Shown here piece by piece: positions 1-5,744 of a DNA stretch of 9,577 bases; the first letter of the stretch is position 1, and every line of letters starts with the position of its first letter. The notes beneath the pieces are model-generated. The model saw only the letters and a list, made by a program, of their open reading frames with translations. It was not told the origin of the DNA and made no database searches. Source of the DNA: CAZPKH01 sp964407165 (lineage in GTDB: Bacteria > Bacteroidota > Bacteroidia > Bacteroidales > Muribaculaceae). Position numbers and translations under genes: made by a program. The stretch spans positions 1-9,577 of the forward strand of contig CAYOUJ010000081.1 in NCBI GenBank assembly GCA_964407165.1, written 5' to 3'.

Positions 1-163
1 GGCTGCGCTCCGCTTGCCCGGGGTTATCATCATCGCGCTCCTTTGGAGCGCATTTATAAAATTATTGGTATTCGCTGAATAGTTACGGATTTCACAGATA
101 CCATTTTAATCTGTGAAATCCGTGTAATCTGTTGGCTTTTTGTGGCTTCTGACGTTTCTGTAT
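1..163. repeat. Composite intergenic repeat, copy 1, 3' of the small secreted gene
   Basis: A modular noncoding stretch. It begins at the window edge with part of a GC-rich hairpin element (1-58, including the palindrome GCTCCTTTGGAGC). An AT-rich link containing ATTGGTATTCGCTGA follows. Next is a perfect 15-bp hairpin with arms 85-99 and 109-123. It ends with a GTTTCT-type tail reaching GTTTCTGTATG at 154-164. The same modules in the same order recur at 1009-1178. Bases 1-86 and 1009-1094 differ at only three positions. It lies downstream of the minus-strand gene ending at 198, so the hairpins may act as transcription ends or mRNA 3' protection; that role is inferred. Confidence 0.8.
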
Positions 164-197
164 GCGTGACAAATTGCAAGGTTTAGCCGTCCACGCC

Positions 198-650
198 TTA
201 GGTAGCCATCATGATGAAAAGGATGACGTTTGTAGTCGATTTGTCGCTTTCCAAGTATATTTTAGCAGGAACTGTGTACTGACGATTACCCAAGCTTGTC
301 ACTTTGCCGCTGACTGTTACCACCATTGGAGCCATTCCGAGCAAGTCGGTCATCTTGAGCGTGAGTTCGCCCGTGGCGGAGTTATACGAGCCTGTCGCTT
401 CGCAGTTGCTGCAGTCGTCCACATTGCCCTTGGCGTTGAAGTGCACGTATGCATACATGCCAGTAAATTCCTCTCTTTCTGCGTCTTGTACACTGATCAT
501 GTAGCCCATGTTGGCGGGCTTGAAGTTGGAGGCGCTCTTGGTGGCGGTGCGCTTGCGCGTCTTCTTCGTGGCGGCCTCGGCACTGAAGCCTACGGCCAGC
601 GTGGCTGCCACCAGCAAGAGGGTCAGGCAGCGCGTCAGGATTCCTTTCAT
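198..650 (-). CDS. Small secreted hypothetical protein
   Basis: A 150-residue protein of unknown function. Residues 1-27 look like a Sec signal peptide: basic start, hydrophobic stretch TLLLVAATLAVGF, then a likely cleavage near SAEAA. There is no lipobox cysteine, so the product is probably periplasmic or exported. A short basic linker follows (about 29-39, rich in Lys, Arg and Thr). The rest (about 45-150) alternates polar and hydrophobic residues as expected for a small beta-rich domain, with a CxxC pair at Cys80 and Cys83 that could bind a metal or form a disulfide. I do not recognise the family. The ATG at 650 is supported by a well-formed promoter at 694-724, leaving a leader of about 38 nt without a Shine-Dalgarno, as usual in this phylum. 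It is monocistronic and flanked on both sides by related repeats. Confidence 0.8.
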   Translation of the reverse strand: MKGILTRCLTLLLVAATLAVGFSAEAATKKTRKRTATKSASNFKPANMGYMISVQDAEREEFTGMYAYVHFNAKGNVDDCSNCEATGSYNSATGELTLKMTDLLGMAPMVVTVSGKVTSLGNRQYTVPAKIYLESDKSTTNVILFIMMAT

Positions 651-693
651 AATCTTGTTCGGTTGTTTATAATAGGGTTAAGAAATGTTTTTG

Positions 694-724
694 CAAATGT
701 AGCGAAAATTTGCCGTGCCGCAAA
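694..724 (-). promoter_or_regulatory. Promoter of the small secreted protein
   Basis: On the minus strand a -33 TTTG (721-724) and a -7 TACATTTG (694-701) are separated by exactly 19 nt. This matches the Bacteroidota primary sigma consensus TTTG / 19-21 / TAnnTTTG. Transcription would start near 688, about 38 nt before the ATG at 650. Confidence 0.8.
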
Positions 725-800
725 AAATAGAACCCAAATGACCGGCACGGAGTAACTATTCAGTCCCACACCAGGGGCGCGCTCTGGAAATAAACAAAGG

Positions 801-817
801 TAACACAGGGAGTGTTA
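801..817. other. Small hairpin upstream of the secreted-protein promoter
   Basis: TAACAC (801-806) pairs with GTGTTA (812-817) around a 5-nt loop. It sits between the promoter at 694-724 and the GC-rich repeat cluster. Function is unknown; it could be chance or an operator-like dyad. Confidence 0.35.
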
Positions 818-838
818 CATGGTAGCGAATAAAATTTT

Positions 839-1059
839 GCTCCAAAGGAGCAACTTGATGATAACCCCGGGCAAGCGGAGCGCAGCCCGGGGGTTAAGAA
901 AAATCGCCCCGACATGCACCCCAAAGGGGTGCGCTGATGATTGGCTCAACAATCATTAGCGCACCCCTTTGGGGTGCCGGGGCGCGAGGACGCATCTCCG
1001 ATTCCCCGGGCTGCGCTCCGCTTGCCCGGGGTTATCATCAACGCGCTCCTTTGGAGCGC
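839..1059. repeat. Large imperfect inverted repeat made of GC-rich REP-like hairpins
   Basis: The outer arms 839-893 and 1004-1059 are near-complementary. Each contains a GCTCC-aaa-GGAGC palindrome and a CCCCGGGC ... GCCCGGGG hairpin. Nested inside are arms 906-943 and 950-983, each carrying GCACCCC-aaa-GGGGTGC and separated by a 6-nt centre (944-949). The whole is a cruciform-capable block of about 220 bp. The right outer arm recurs at 1-58 in the same orientation. This looks like a repetitive extragenic palindrome cluster. No REP-associated tyrosine transposase gene is in the window. Short open frames across it are by-products of the repeats. With the neighbouring repeat modules it accounts for most of the 512-bp gene-free stretch 651-1162. 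Confidence 0.85.
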
Positions 1060-1178
1060 ATTTATAAAAATATTGGTATTCGCTGAAGAGTTACTTCACG
1101 GATTACACAGATTTATAATTTTTAATCTGTGTAATCCGTGAAATCTGTTGTTTCTCTTGTTTCTATCGTTTCTGTATG
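1009..1178. repeat. Composite intergenic repeat, copy 2, 3' of the DUF4369 lipoprotein
   Basis: Same module order as 1-163: GC-rich arm (1009-1059), AT-rich link with ATTGGTATTCGCTGA, a perfect 19-bp hairpin (arms 1095-1113 and 1124-1142, 10-nt loop) built from 9-bp units of the AATCCGTGA type, then GTTTCT words starting at 1150, 1159 and 1168, ending in GTTTCTGTATG. Spacing of the last three is 9 and 9 bp. The tail runs into the coding end of the minus-strand lipoprotein gene, whose stop is at 1163-1165. Confidence 0.85.
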
Positions 1179-2185
1179 CGACCAATCAGGGCGATGGCGG
1201 CGGAGGCGGAGGGGGTGCGCAGCAGCTGGCGGCCGGCGGAGTCGGCGACGATGAAGTAAGGGGTGCGGTTGATGCTCAGGCGGTTGAGGGCCGTTGCCGC
1301 GGCGGCGCCGGGCACCCAGGTGCGGTCATAGCGCGCCGAGTCGCGGGTGGCGGCGCTGCGCCAGGCCTGCTCGTCGGCCTGCATCGAGATCTCGATCACC
1401 CCCAGGCGCCGCTCCGGATAGTCGGCGCGCATCTGCCGCAGGGCGGCACCCACGGAGTCATTGCGTCCGGCGGTCTTGGTGGTGAAGGCGATGAGCGTGT
1501 AAGAGTGGTCGGCGGGGTTGAAGGAATAGATGCTGTCATGCAGGCCCACCAGGTTGAGCGGGCGTATGAGGGCGCTGAAGTCGCGCTGCGAGCGCGAGCG
1601 CATGACGGCGCTGAAGTTCTCGATGAGGTTGACGGGACGGCACTCGGGGGCGATGACGTTGAGCAGCGAGTCGGCCACAGCCTCGTAGCCCTCCACCTCA
1701 AAGCGGCTGACCAGCAGCGCGGTGGCGCTGAGCGAGGAGGTGTTGGCGAGCACATAGTCGTGGATGGCCTCGTTCACGGCCTCCGTGTCGTGGGCCTTCA
1801 GGGCCTCGGCGTGGTCGGCGAGGAAGGCGGCTATCTGCTCGTTGACCCGGCTCCCCTTGACGGTCATTGCCGCGGGGCCGTCGAGATTGAGGTGCACCTT
1901 GACGTGCTCGCCACCCTGCACCACGAGCATGCACACAGGCTGCCCGTTGGAGGTGAGCGCGAAGTCGGCAAGCGTCGGCTCCTTGGCCACCCCCTCGAAG
2001 GTGAGCACACCCTTCTTCGTCGGCTGCGCCTCCACGCGGTAGACCGTGCCGTCGGCGTAATACATCATGGTCACGCCACGGGTGCCGATATCGTCGATGG
2101 TGAGCGACACCTTGAAATGCGTGTCGTCGGCGCACGCTCCCAGGAGCAGCGCCAATATAAGGAATAGTGTAGTCTGCCTAATCAT
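1163..2185 (-). CDS. DUF4369-type lipoprotein with degenerate thioredoxin-like C-terminus
   Basis: A 340-residue envelope lipoprotein. Residues 1-17 are a lipoprotein signal peptide and LLLGAC places the lipidated cysteine at 18. Residues about 24-115 resemble DUF4369, the N-terminal beta domain common in Bacteroidota TlpA/ResA-like thiol-disulfide proteins. Residues about 120-210 look helical, and about 215-335 resemble a thioredoxin fold (strand YTLIAF, helix, strand GVIEIS, then a TPYFIVAD segment with a probable cis-proline at 309). The usual CxxC after the first strand is replaced by TTKTAGRN (235-242), so disulfide exchange there is unlikely. A binding or structural role is more plausible, which is inference. 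The only other cysteines are 85 and 182. The last codons (IQKR) and the TAG stop are made by an intergenic repeat. The ATG at 2185 is 4 nt after a -7 box, suggesting a leaderless or nearly leaderless mRNA. Confidence 0.8.
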   Translation of the reverse strand: MIRQTTLFLILALLLGACADDTHFKVSLTIDDIGTRGVTMMYYADGTVYRVEAQPTKKGVLTFEGVAKEPTLADFALTSNGQPVCMLVVQGGEHVKVHLNLDGPAAMTVKGSRVNEQIAAFLADHAEALKAHDTEAVNEAIHDYVLANTSSLSATALLVSRFEVEGYEAVADSLLNVIAPECRPVNLIENFSAVMRSRSQRDFSALIRPLNLVGLHDSIYSFNPADHSYTLIAFTTKTAGRNDSVGAALRQMRADYPERRLGVIEISMQADEQAWRSAATRDSARYDRTWVPGAAAATALNRLSINRTPYFIVADSAGRQLLRTPSASAAIALIGRIQKR

Positions 2186-2189
2186 GCTG

Positions 2190-2223
2190 CAAATTTACAA
2201 AATGTCGCGCATACAGAAACAAC
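2190..2223 (-). promoter_or_regulatory. Likely promoter of the DUF4369 lipoprotein, nearly leaderless
   Basis: On the minus strand TAAATTTG (2190-2197) is a perfect -7 box. The -33 region is weaker: GTTT with a 19-nt spacer (2217-2220) or GTTG with 22 nt (2220-2223). Both lie inside an AGAAAC repeat word. Only 4 nt separate the -7 box from the ATG, so transcription should start at or beside the start codon. Confidence 0.6.
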
Positions 2224-2296
2224 AGAAACCCTCAGAAACTCCATTTTGTTTCTAACCTAAGGGGAGTTTCTAACTGTTTCCGTCGTTTCTGTATGA
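2210..2296. repeat. Head-to-head AGAAAC repeat array between divergent genes
   Basis: AGAAAC words start at 2215, 2224 and 2234. Reverse-complement GTTTCT/GTTTCC words start at 2248, 2265, 2275 and 2285. CATACAGAAAC at one end and GTTTCTGTATG at the other make an imperfect inverted repeat. It lies between the divergent lipoprotein and rubrerythrin genes and touches the -33 region of the former. It may therefore be a shared control site, an insulating hairpin or simply a repeat insertion; the sequence does not decide. Confidence 0.75.
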
Positions 2297-2350
2297 GCCA
2301 CGAGGGCAAGATTTAACAAAATTTAGTGCGAGGGTTAGGCGTTTTCGGCT

Positions 2351-2358
2351 TAACTTTG
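2351..2358 (+). promoter_or_regulatory. -7 box of the rubrerythrin promoter
   Basis: TAACTTTG matches the Bacteroidota -7 consensus TAnnTTTG. No clear TTTG lies at the expected -33 distance; only TTAG-type words are nearby (2323 and 2335), so the promoter may depend on an activator. Transcription from about 2364 would leave a leader of about 50 nt before the ATG at 2415. Confidence 0.6.
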
Positions 2359-2414
2359 CATATCTCATCTATCAGAAACAGATCAACATCAATCTAACTA
2401 TTCCACAACGAACT

Positions 2415-2966
2415 ATGAAGAAGAAATTTATCTGCGTTGTCTGCGGTTATATCCACGAAGGCGACGAAGCTCCCGAGAAGTGCCCGCTCTGCGGCGCCCC
2501 CAAGTCGAAGTTCAAGGAGATGGAGGAGACCGAGGCCCTCCAGTTTGTCACCGAGCATGAGATCGGCGTGGCCAAAGGCACCGACGAGGAGATGATCAAA
2601 GACCTCAACGCCCACTTCCAGGGCGAGTGCACCGAGGTGGGCATGTATCTGGCCATGTCGCGCCAGGCCGACCGCGAGGGGTATCCCGAGGTCGCCGAGG
2701 CCTTTAAGCGCTATGCCTTCGAGGAGGCCGAGCACGCCGCCAAGTTCGCCGAGCTGCTCGGCGACTGCGTATGGGACACGAAGACCAACCTTGAGAAGCG
2801 CATGGCCGCCGAGGCCGGTGCCAACGCCGACAAGATGCGCATCGCCCGCCGCGCCAAGGAGCAGAACCTCGACGCCATCCACGACACCGTGCACGAGATG
2901 GCCAAGGACGAGGCCCGCCACGGCCAGGGCTTCCAGGGCCTCTACAACCGCTACTTCAAGAAGTAG
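2415..2966 (+). CDS. Rubrerythrin with N-terminal rubredoxin domain (reverse rubrerythrin type)
   Basis: A 183-residue cytoplasmic non-haem iron protein that reduces hydrogen peroxide (and in some members oxygen) with electrons from NAD(P)H through rubredoxin-like centres, protecting anaerobes from oxygen. Residues 1-36 form a rubredoxin-type site with two knuckles, Cys7-VV-Cys10-GY and Cys23-PL-Cys26-G, for one mononuclear iron. A four-helix ferritin-like domain follows (about 55-181) with diiron ligands expected at Glu71 or Glu74, ExxH at Glu104/His107, Glu133, and ExxH at Glu166/His169. Classical rubrerythrin carries the rubredoxin domain at the C-terminus; the N-terminal order is that of reverse rubrerythrin. 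Length and all key ligands are intact. It is monocistronic and divergent from the lipoprotein gene. The stop codon TAG is part of a TAGAAAC repeat word. Confidence 0.93.
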   Translation: MKKKFICVVCGYIHEGDEAPEKCPLCGAPKSKFKEMEETEALQFVTEHEIGVAKGTDEEMIKDLNAHFQGECTEVGMYLAMSRQADREGYPEVAEAFKRYAFEEAEHAAKFAELLGDCVWDTKTNLEKRMAAEAGANADKMRIARRAKEQNLDAIHDTVHEMAKDEARHGQGFQGLYNRYFKK

Positions 2967-2976
2967 AAACGTTTTA

Positions 2977-3050
2977 TCTCATACAGAAACAATAGAAACC
3001 AATAGAAACTCTTTTTTGTTTCTATTGGTTTCTATTGTTTCTGTATGAGA
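2977..3050. repeat. Perfect 33-bp hairpin of head-to-head AGAAAC repeats
   Basis: The arms 2977-3009 and 3018-3050 are exactly complementary around an 8-nt T-rich loop. AGAAAC words begin at 2985, 2994 and 3004, and mirrored GTTTCT words at 3018, 3028 and 3037, giving a 9-10 bp period. A further AGAAAC at 2965 overlaps the rubrerythrin stop codon, two periods upstream. It starts 11 nt after the rubrerythrin gene, so it may act as a 3' stabiliser or transcription end. Confidence 0.9.
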
Positions 3051-3051
3051 C

Positions 3052-3079
3052 AATTTTTCGGAATGGATTCCGAAAAATT
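3052..3079. terminator. Bidirectional terminator-like hairpin between convergent genes
   Basis: AATTTTTCGGAAT (3052-3064) pairs perfectly with 3067-3079 across a 2-nt turn, a 13-bp stem with a T run on one side and an A run on the other. It lies between the convergent rubrerythrin and trpS genes, where it could end transcription from both directions. Confidence 0.55.
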
Positions 3080-3089
3080 TTGCTCTTCC

Positions 3090-3256
3090 CATACAGAAAC
3101 AGACAGAAACAGACAGAAACTTAAAAAACAGATTTAACGGATTACACAGATTTGCAACCACGAATTTCACGAATTAAACGAATTTCACGAATTTTTATCT
3201 GTGTAATCTGTCGTTTAATTAAAATAGTTTCTGTTGGTTTCTGATGTTTCTGTATG
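3090..3256. repeat. Composite short-period repeats 3' of trpS
   Basis: Four sub-arrays. AGAAAC words at 3095, 3105 and 3115 have an exact 10-bp period. GATTACACAGAT (3140-3151) pairs with ATCTGTGTAATC (3197-3208). Between these arms, CGAATT words at 3161, 3170, 3179 and 3188 have an exact 9-bp period. GTTTCT words at 3227, 3237 and 3246 end in GTTTCTGTATG. The GTTTCTGTATG end is 3 nt from the trpS stop codon, repeating the order seen 3' of the two left-hand minus-strand genes, but without the GC-rich hairpin module. Confidence 0.8.
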
Positions 3257-3259
3257 TGA

Positions 3260-4303
3260 TCAGGAGAAGTAGTCGATGCGCATGGCGTGGCGGACTTCGG
3301 CCATGGTGGCTGCGGCGGCCTCGCGAGCGGCGGCGGTGCCGCGGCGGAGGACGTCGTAGACGGCCGGCAGGTCTTTCTCAAGCTCGGCGCGGCGCTCGCG
3401 GATAGGCTCGAGCAGCTCGTTGAGCACGTTGAGCAGCAGCTTCTTGACGGTGCCGTCGCCGAGGCCGCCGCGGGTGTAGTGCTCCTTCATCTCGTCGAGG
3501 CACGCGTAGTCGGGCAGGTAGCGGCTGAAGTGCTCGTCGCGGCAGAAGGCGTCGAGGTAGATGAACGGGCAGTTGCCCTCGAGGTGGCCGGGGTCGGAGA
3601 TGTTGAGGTGCAGCGGGTCGGTGTACATGCTGTTGACCTTCTTTTTCAGCTCCTTGGGGGTGTCGCTGAGGTAGATGGCGTTGCCGAGGCTCTTGCTCAT
3701 CTTGGCCTTGCCGTCGGTGCCGGGCAGGCGCATGCACACGGCGCTGTCGGGCAGCAGTATCTCCGGCTCGACCAGCGTGGGGCCGTAGATATGGTTGAAG
3801 CGACCCACCAGCTCGCGCGTAAGCTCGAGCATGGGCTTCTGGTCCTCCCCTACCGGCACCGTGGTGGCCTTGAAGGCGGTGATGTCGGCGGCTTGGCTGA
3901 CGGGGTAGCAGAAGAAGCCGAGGGGTATGTCGGCCTCGAAATTGCGCATCTTGATCTCCGTCTTCACCGTCGGGTTGCGCTGCACGCGCGAGACGGTGAC
4001 AATGTTCATCAGGTAGGTGGTCAGCTCGGTGAGCTCGGGCACCATCGACTGGATGAGGATGTTGCTCTTGGCGGGGTCGATGCCGCAGGAGAGGTAGTCG
4101 AGGGCCACCTGGACGATGTTCTGGCGCACCTTCTCCGGATTGTCGGCATTGTCGGTCAAGGCCTGCGCGTCGGCAATCATGATGTATATCTTGCTGAACT
4201 CCCCGGAGTTCTGCAGCTCGACGCGGCGGCGGAGCGAGCCGACGAAGTGGCCGAGGTGTAGGCGGCCTGTCGGGCGGTCGCCGGTAAGTATTATCTTTTC
4301 CAT
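3260..4303 (-). CDS. trpS: Tryptophanyl-tRNA synthetase
   Basis: A 347-residue class I aminoacyl-tRNA synthetase that activates tryptophan with ATP and charges tRNA-Trp in the cytoplasm. The N-terminal nucleotide-binding motif is complete: TGDRPTGRLHLGH, with the HIGH-type HLGH at 16-19. The Rossmann core includes GEDQKPMLELTRELVGRFN (152-170), typical of TrpRS. The KMSKS loop is intact at 201-205. The C-terminal helical domain binds the tRNA anticodon. Length fits bacterial TrpRS (about 330-350). The ATG at 4303 gives MEKIILTGDRPTG, the expected start. There is no TAnnTTTG box in the 59-bp gap after the upstream aminotransferase, so it is probably co-transcribed with it. That gap is filled by a TCGA repeat array whose first core starts 3 bp from the trpS ATG. 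Confidence 0.96.
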   Translation of the reverse strand: MEKIILTGDRPTGRLHLGHFVGSLRRRVELQNSGEFSKIYIMIADAQALTDNADNPEKVRQNIVQVALDYLSCGIDPAKSNILIQSMVPELTELTTYLMNIVTVSRVQRNPTVKTEIKMRNFEADIPLGFFCYPVSQAADITAFKATTVPVGEDQKPMLELTRELVGRFNHIYGPTLVEPEILLPDSAVCMRLPGTDGKAKMSKSLGNAIYLSDTPKELKKKVNSMYTDPLHLNISDPGHLEGNCPFIYLDAFCRDEHFSRYLPDYACLDEMKEHYTRGGLGDGTVKKLLLNVLNELLEPIRERRAELEKDLPAVYDVLRRGTAAAREAAAATMAEVRHAMRIDYFS

Positions 4304-4360
4304 AATCGAGTTAATCGAGTTAGTCGATGACTGTCGATAATCATCGATGGCTGTCGATTT
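4304..4360. repeat. TCGA phased repeat array between aminotransferase and trpS
   Basis: TCGA cores start at 4306, 4315, 4324, 4334, 4344 and 4354, a spacing of 9, 9, 10, 10 and 10 bp. The array occupies nearly the whole 59-bp gap inside a probable two-gene transcript. Because TCGA is self-complementary, the RNA can fold in several registers. It could tune trpS translation or be a processing or termination site; this is inferred. Confidence 0.75.
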
Positions 4361-4362
4361 TA

Positions 4363-5550
4363 TTATTTAAGGGCTTGTTTGATGCGGGCGAGGGCCTCGC
4401 GGAGGTTGTCGTCAGAGGTTGCGTAGCTAAGCCGTATGTATCCCGGCAGGGCGAAGGCGGCGCCGTCGACGGTGGCCACGTGGGCCTTCTCGAGCAGATA
4501 CATGGTGATGTCGGCCGAGCTGTCCATGCGGCGCCCGTCGAAAGTGCGGCCGATGAAGGCGCTGACGTTGGGGAAGAGGTAGAAGGCGCCCTGCGGCACA
4601 TTGCAGCGCAGGCCGGGTATCTCGCTGGCGAGGCTCACAACGAGGTCGCGGCGGCGCTCAAAGGCGCGCCGCATCTGCTCGACACACTCCTGCGGCCCGT
4701 TGTAGGCTGCCTCGGCGGCCTTCTGCGCTATCGACGAGGGGCCGGAGGTCTGCTGGCCCTGCAGCTTGACGCACGCCTTGGCCACGGCCGGCGGAGCGGC
4801 CAGGAAACCGATGCGCCAGCCCGTCATGGCGTATGCCTTCGACACGCCGTTGATGACCACCACCCTGTCGGCAATCTCCCGGAACGAGGCCAAGGAGGTG
4901 AACGAGCCGGTATAATTAATGTGTTCGTAAATCTCATCGGCGATGACTGCCACGTCTGGATGGCGTGCTATGACGTCGACGAGGCCCTGCAGCTCCTCGC
5001 GGGAGTATACGCTGCCGGTGGGGTTGGAGGGGGAGCAGAGTATGACGAGGCGGGTGCGGGGTGTGATGGCCTGCTCGAGACGCTCGGGAGTGACCTTGAA
5101 GTCGCTGTCGATGCCCGCGGGGACAAGCACGTTGACGCCCTCGGCCAGCTTCACCAGCTCCATGTAGCTCACCCACGCGGGGACAGGTATGATCACCTCG
5201 TCGCCGGGATTGACCAGTGCCATGATGGCGTTGGAGAGGGCCTGCTTGGCGCCGTTGCCGACGACTATCTGCGAGGGGTCGTACGTCAGACCATTGTCAC
5301 GCAGGAGCTTGGCGCACACCGCCTCGCGCAGGCTCAGGTAGCCCGGCACGGGAGAGTAGTGCGAGTAGTTCTCGGCGACGGCACGGCATGCGGCCTCCTT
5401 GATGTGGTCGGGGGTGTTGAAGTCCGGCTCGCCCACGGCGAGATTGATGACATCGACGCCTTGGGCGCGCAGCTCGGCGCTCTTCTGCGACATGGCCAGC
5501 GTGGCCGAGGGCGACAGCGCCTGTATGCGCTGGGAGATGGTGATGGGCAT
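4363..5550 (-). CDS. aspC: Class I aminotransferase, aspartate type (PLP-dependent)
   Basis: A 395-residue pyridoxal-phosphate enzyme moving the amino group between aspartate (or a related amino acid) and 2-oxoglutarate, in the cytoplasm. Visible fold-type I features: NLAVGEPDF near 36-44 (substrate arm), SPSNPTG with Asn176, DEIY with Asp205 and Tyr208 holding the cofactor, SKAYAMTGWRIG with the Schiff-base Lys238 and Arg246, and Arg373 in GYIRLSYATS for the substrate carboxylate. These fit the Ib subgroup of aspartate aminotransferases, though aromatic or prephenate aminotransferase activity cannot be excluded, so the symbol is tentative. The frame stays open to 5814, but the promoter at 5581-5611 lies inside that extension. 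The ATG at 5550 (MPITISQRI) is therefore the true start and matches the usual family length. Confidence 0.9.
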   Translation of the reverse strand: MPITISQRIQALSPSATLAMSQKSAELRAQGVDVINLAVGEPDFNTPDHIKEAACRAVAENYSHYSPVPGYLSLREAVCAKLLRDNGLTYDPSQIVVGNGAKQALSNAIMALVNPGDEVIIPVPAWVSYMELVKLAEGVNVLVPAGIDSDFKVTPERLEQAITPRTRLVILCSPSNPTGSVYSREELQGLVDVIARHPDVAVIADEIYEHINYTGSFTSLASFREIADRVVVINGVSKAYAMTGWRIGFLAAPPAVAKACVKLQGQQTSGPSSIAQKAAEAAYNGPQECVEQMRRAFERRRDLVVSLASEIPGLRCNVPQGAFYLFPNVSAFIGRTFDGRRMDSSADITMYLLEKAHVATVDGAAFALPGYIRLSYATSDDNLREALARIKQALK

Positions 5551-5580
5551 AGATGGGGTGGTTAACGTGTTATTTTGCCG

Positions 5581-5611
5581 CAAAATTACGAATAATATCG
5601 GCAACAGCAAA
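5581..5611 (-). promoter_or_regulatory. Promoter of the aminotransferase-trpS unit
   Basis: On the minus strand TTTG (5608-5611), a 19-nt spacer and TAATTTTG (5581-5588) fit the Bacteroidota consensus exactly. Transcription near 5575 leaves a leader of about 25 nt before the ATG at 5550. This decides against the longer open frame starting at 5814. Confidence 0.85.
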
Positions 5612-5613
5612 AA

Positions 5614-5667
5614 AATCGATGACAATCGATGGGCTATCGATAGCCTATCGATTATCCCCCGATTGGG
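5614..5667. repeat. TCGA phased repeat array between divergent promoters
   Basis: TCGA cores begin at 5616, 5626, 5637 and 5648, with a degenerate CGAT at 5660, a spacing of 10-11 bp. The central ATCGATAGCCTATCGAT is nearly palindromic. The array sits between the -33 boxes of the divergent aminotransferase and modular-protein promoters, starting 5 bp from the former. It could bind a regulator of both or insulate them; no data here decide. Confidence 0.7.
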
Positions 5668-5713
5668 CGTTTGGTCGAAAAAGGTAGGCGTTTGGACGGA
5701 TTTGCATTTTTTG

Positions 5714-5744
5714 TTTGCCGCTTCGGAAATTTTGCGTAACTTTG
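5714..5744 (+). promoter_or_regulatory. Promoter of the modular secreted protein
   Basis: TTTG (5714-5717), exactly 19 nt, then TAACTTTG (5737-5744). Transcription near 5750 gives a leader of about 88 nt. The leader starts with a small hairpin, TATCCC (5758-5763) with GGGATA (5767-5772), and is otherwise A/T/C-rich with no Shine-Dalgarno. Confidence 0.85.

Noticed and set aside
162..755. Plus-strand frame of 197 codons
   Set aside because: It opposes the small secreted gene, which has a signal peptide and a consensus promoter; this frame starts within repeat sequence and crosses that promoter.
1..1060. Insertion sequence or composite transposon around the small secreted gene
   Set aside because: The flanking repeats are similar, but there is no transposase and no target-site duplication is visible; recorded as REP-like repeats.
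941..1141. Short frame of 66 codons
   Set aside because: It is read through the inverted repeat cluster and the 9-bp-period hairpin; such frames recur wherever these repeats occur.
1148..2167. Long plus-strand frame of 339 codons
   Set aside because: It is antisense to the DUF4369 lipoprotein, low-complexity in Gly/Val/His as expected for a GC-rich shadow, and has no promoter or recognisable motif.
2977..3256. Possible CRISPR array
   Set aside because: Repeat units are only 9-10 bp with no unique spacers of 30 bp or so, and no cas genes are present.
3287..4261. Long plus-strand frame of 324 codons
   Set aside because: It is the antisense shadow of trpS, whose motifs are complete; its composition is typical of reverse GC-rich codons.
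4327..5565. Long plus-strand frame of 412 codons
   Set aside because: It is antisense to the aminotransferase gene, with no motif and skewed composition.
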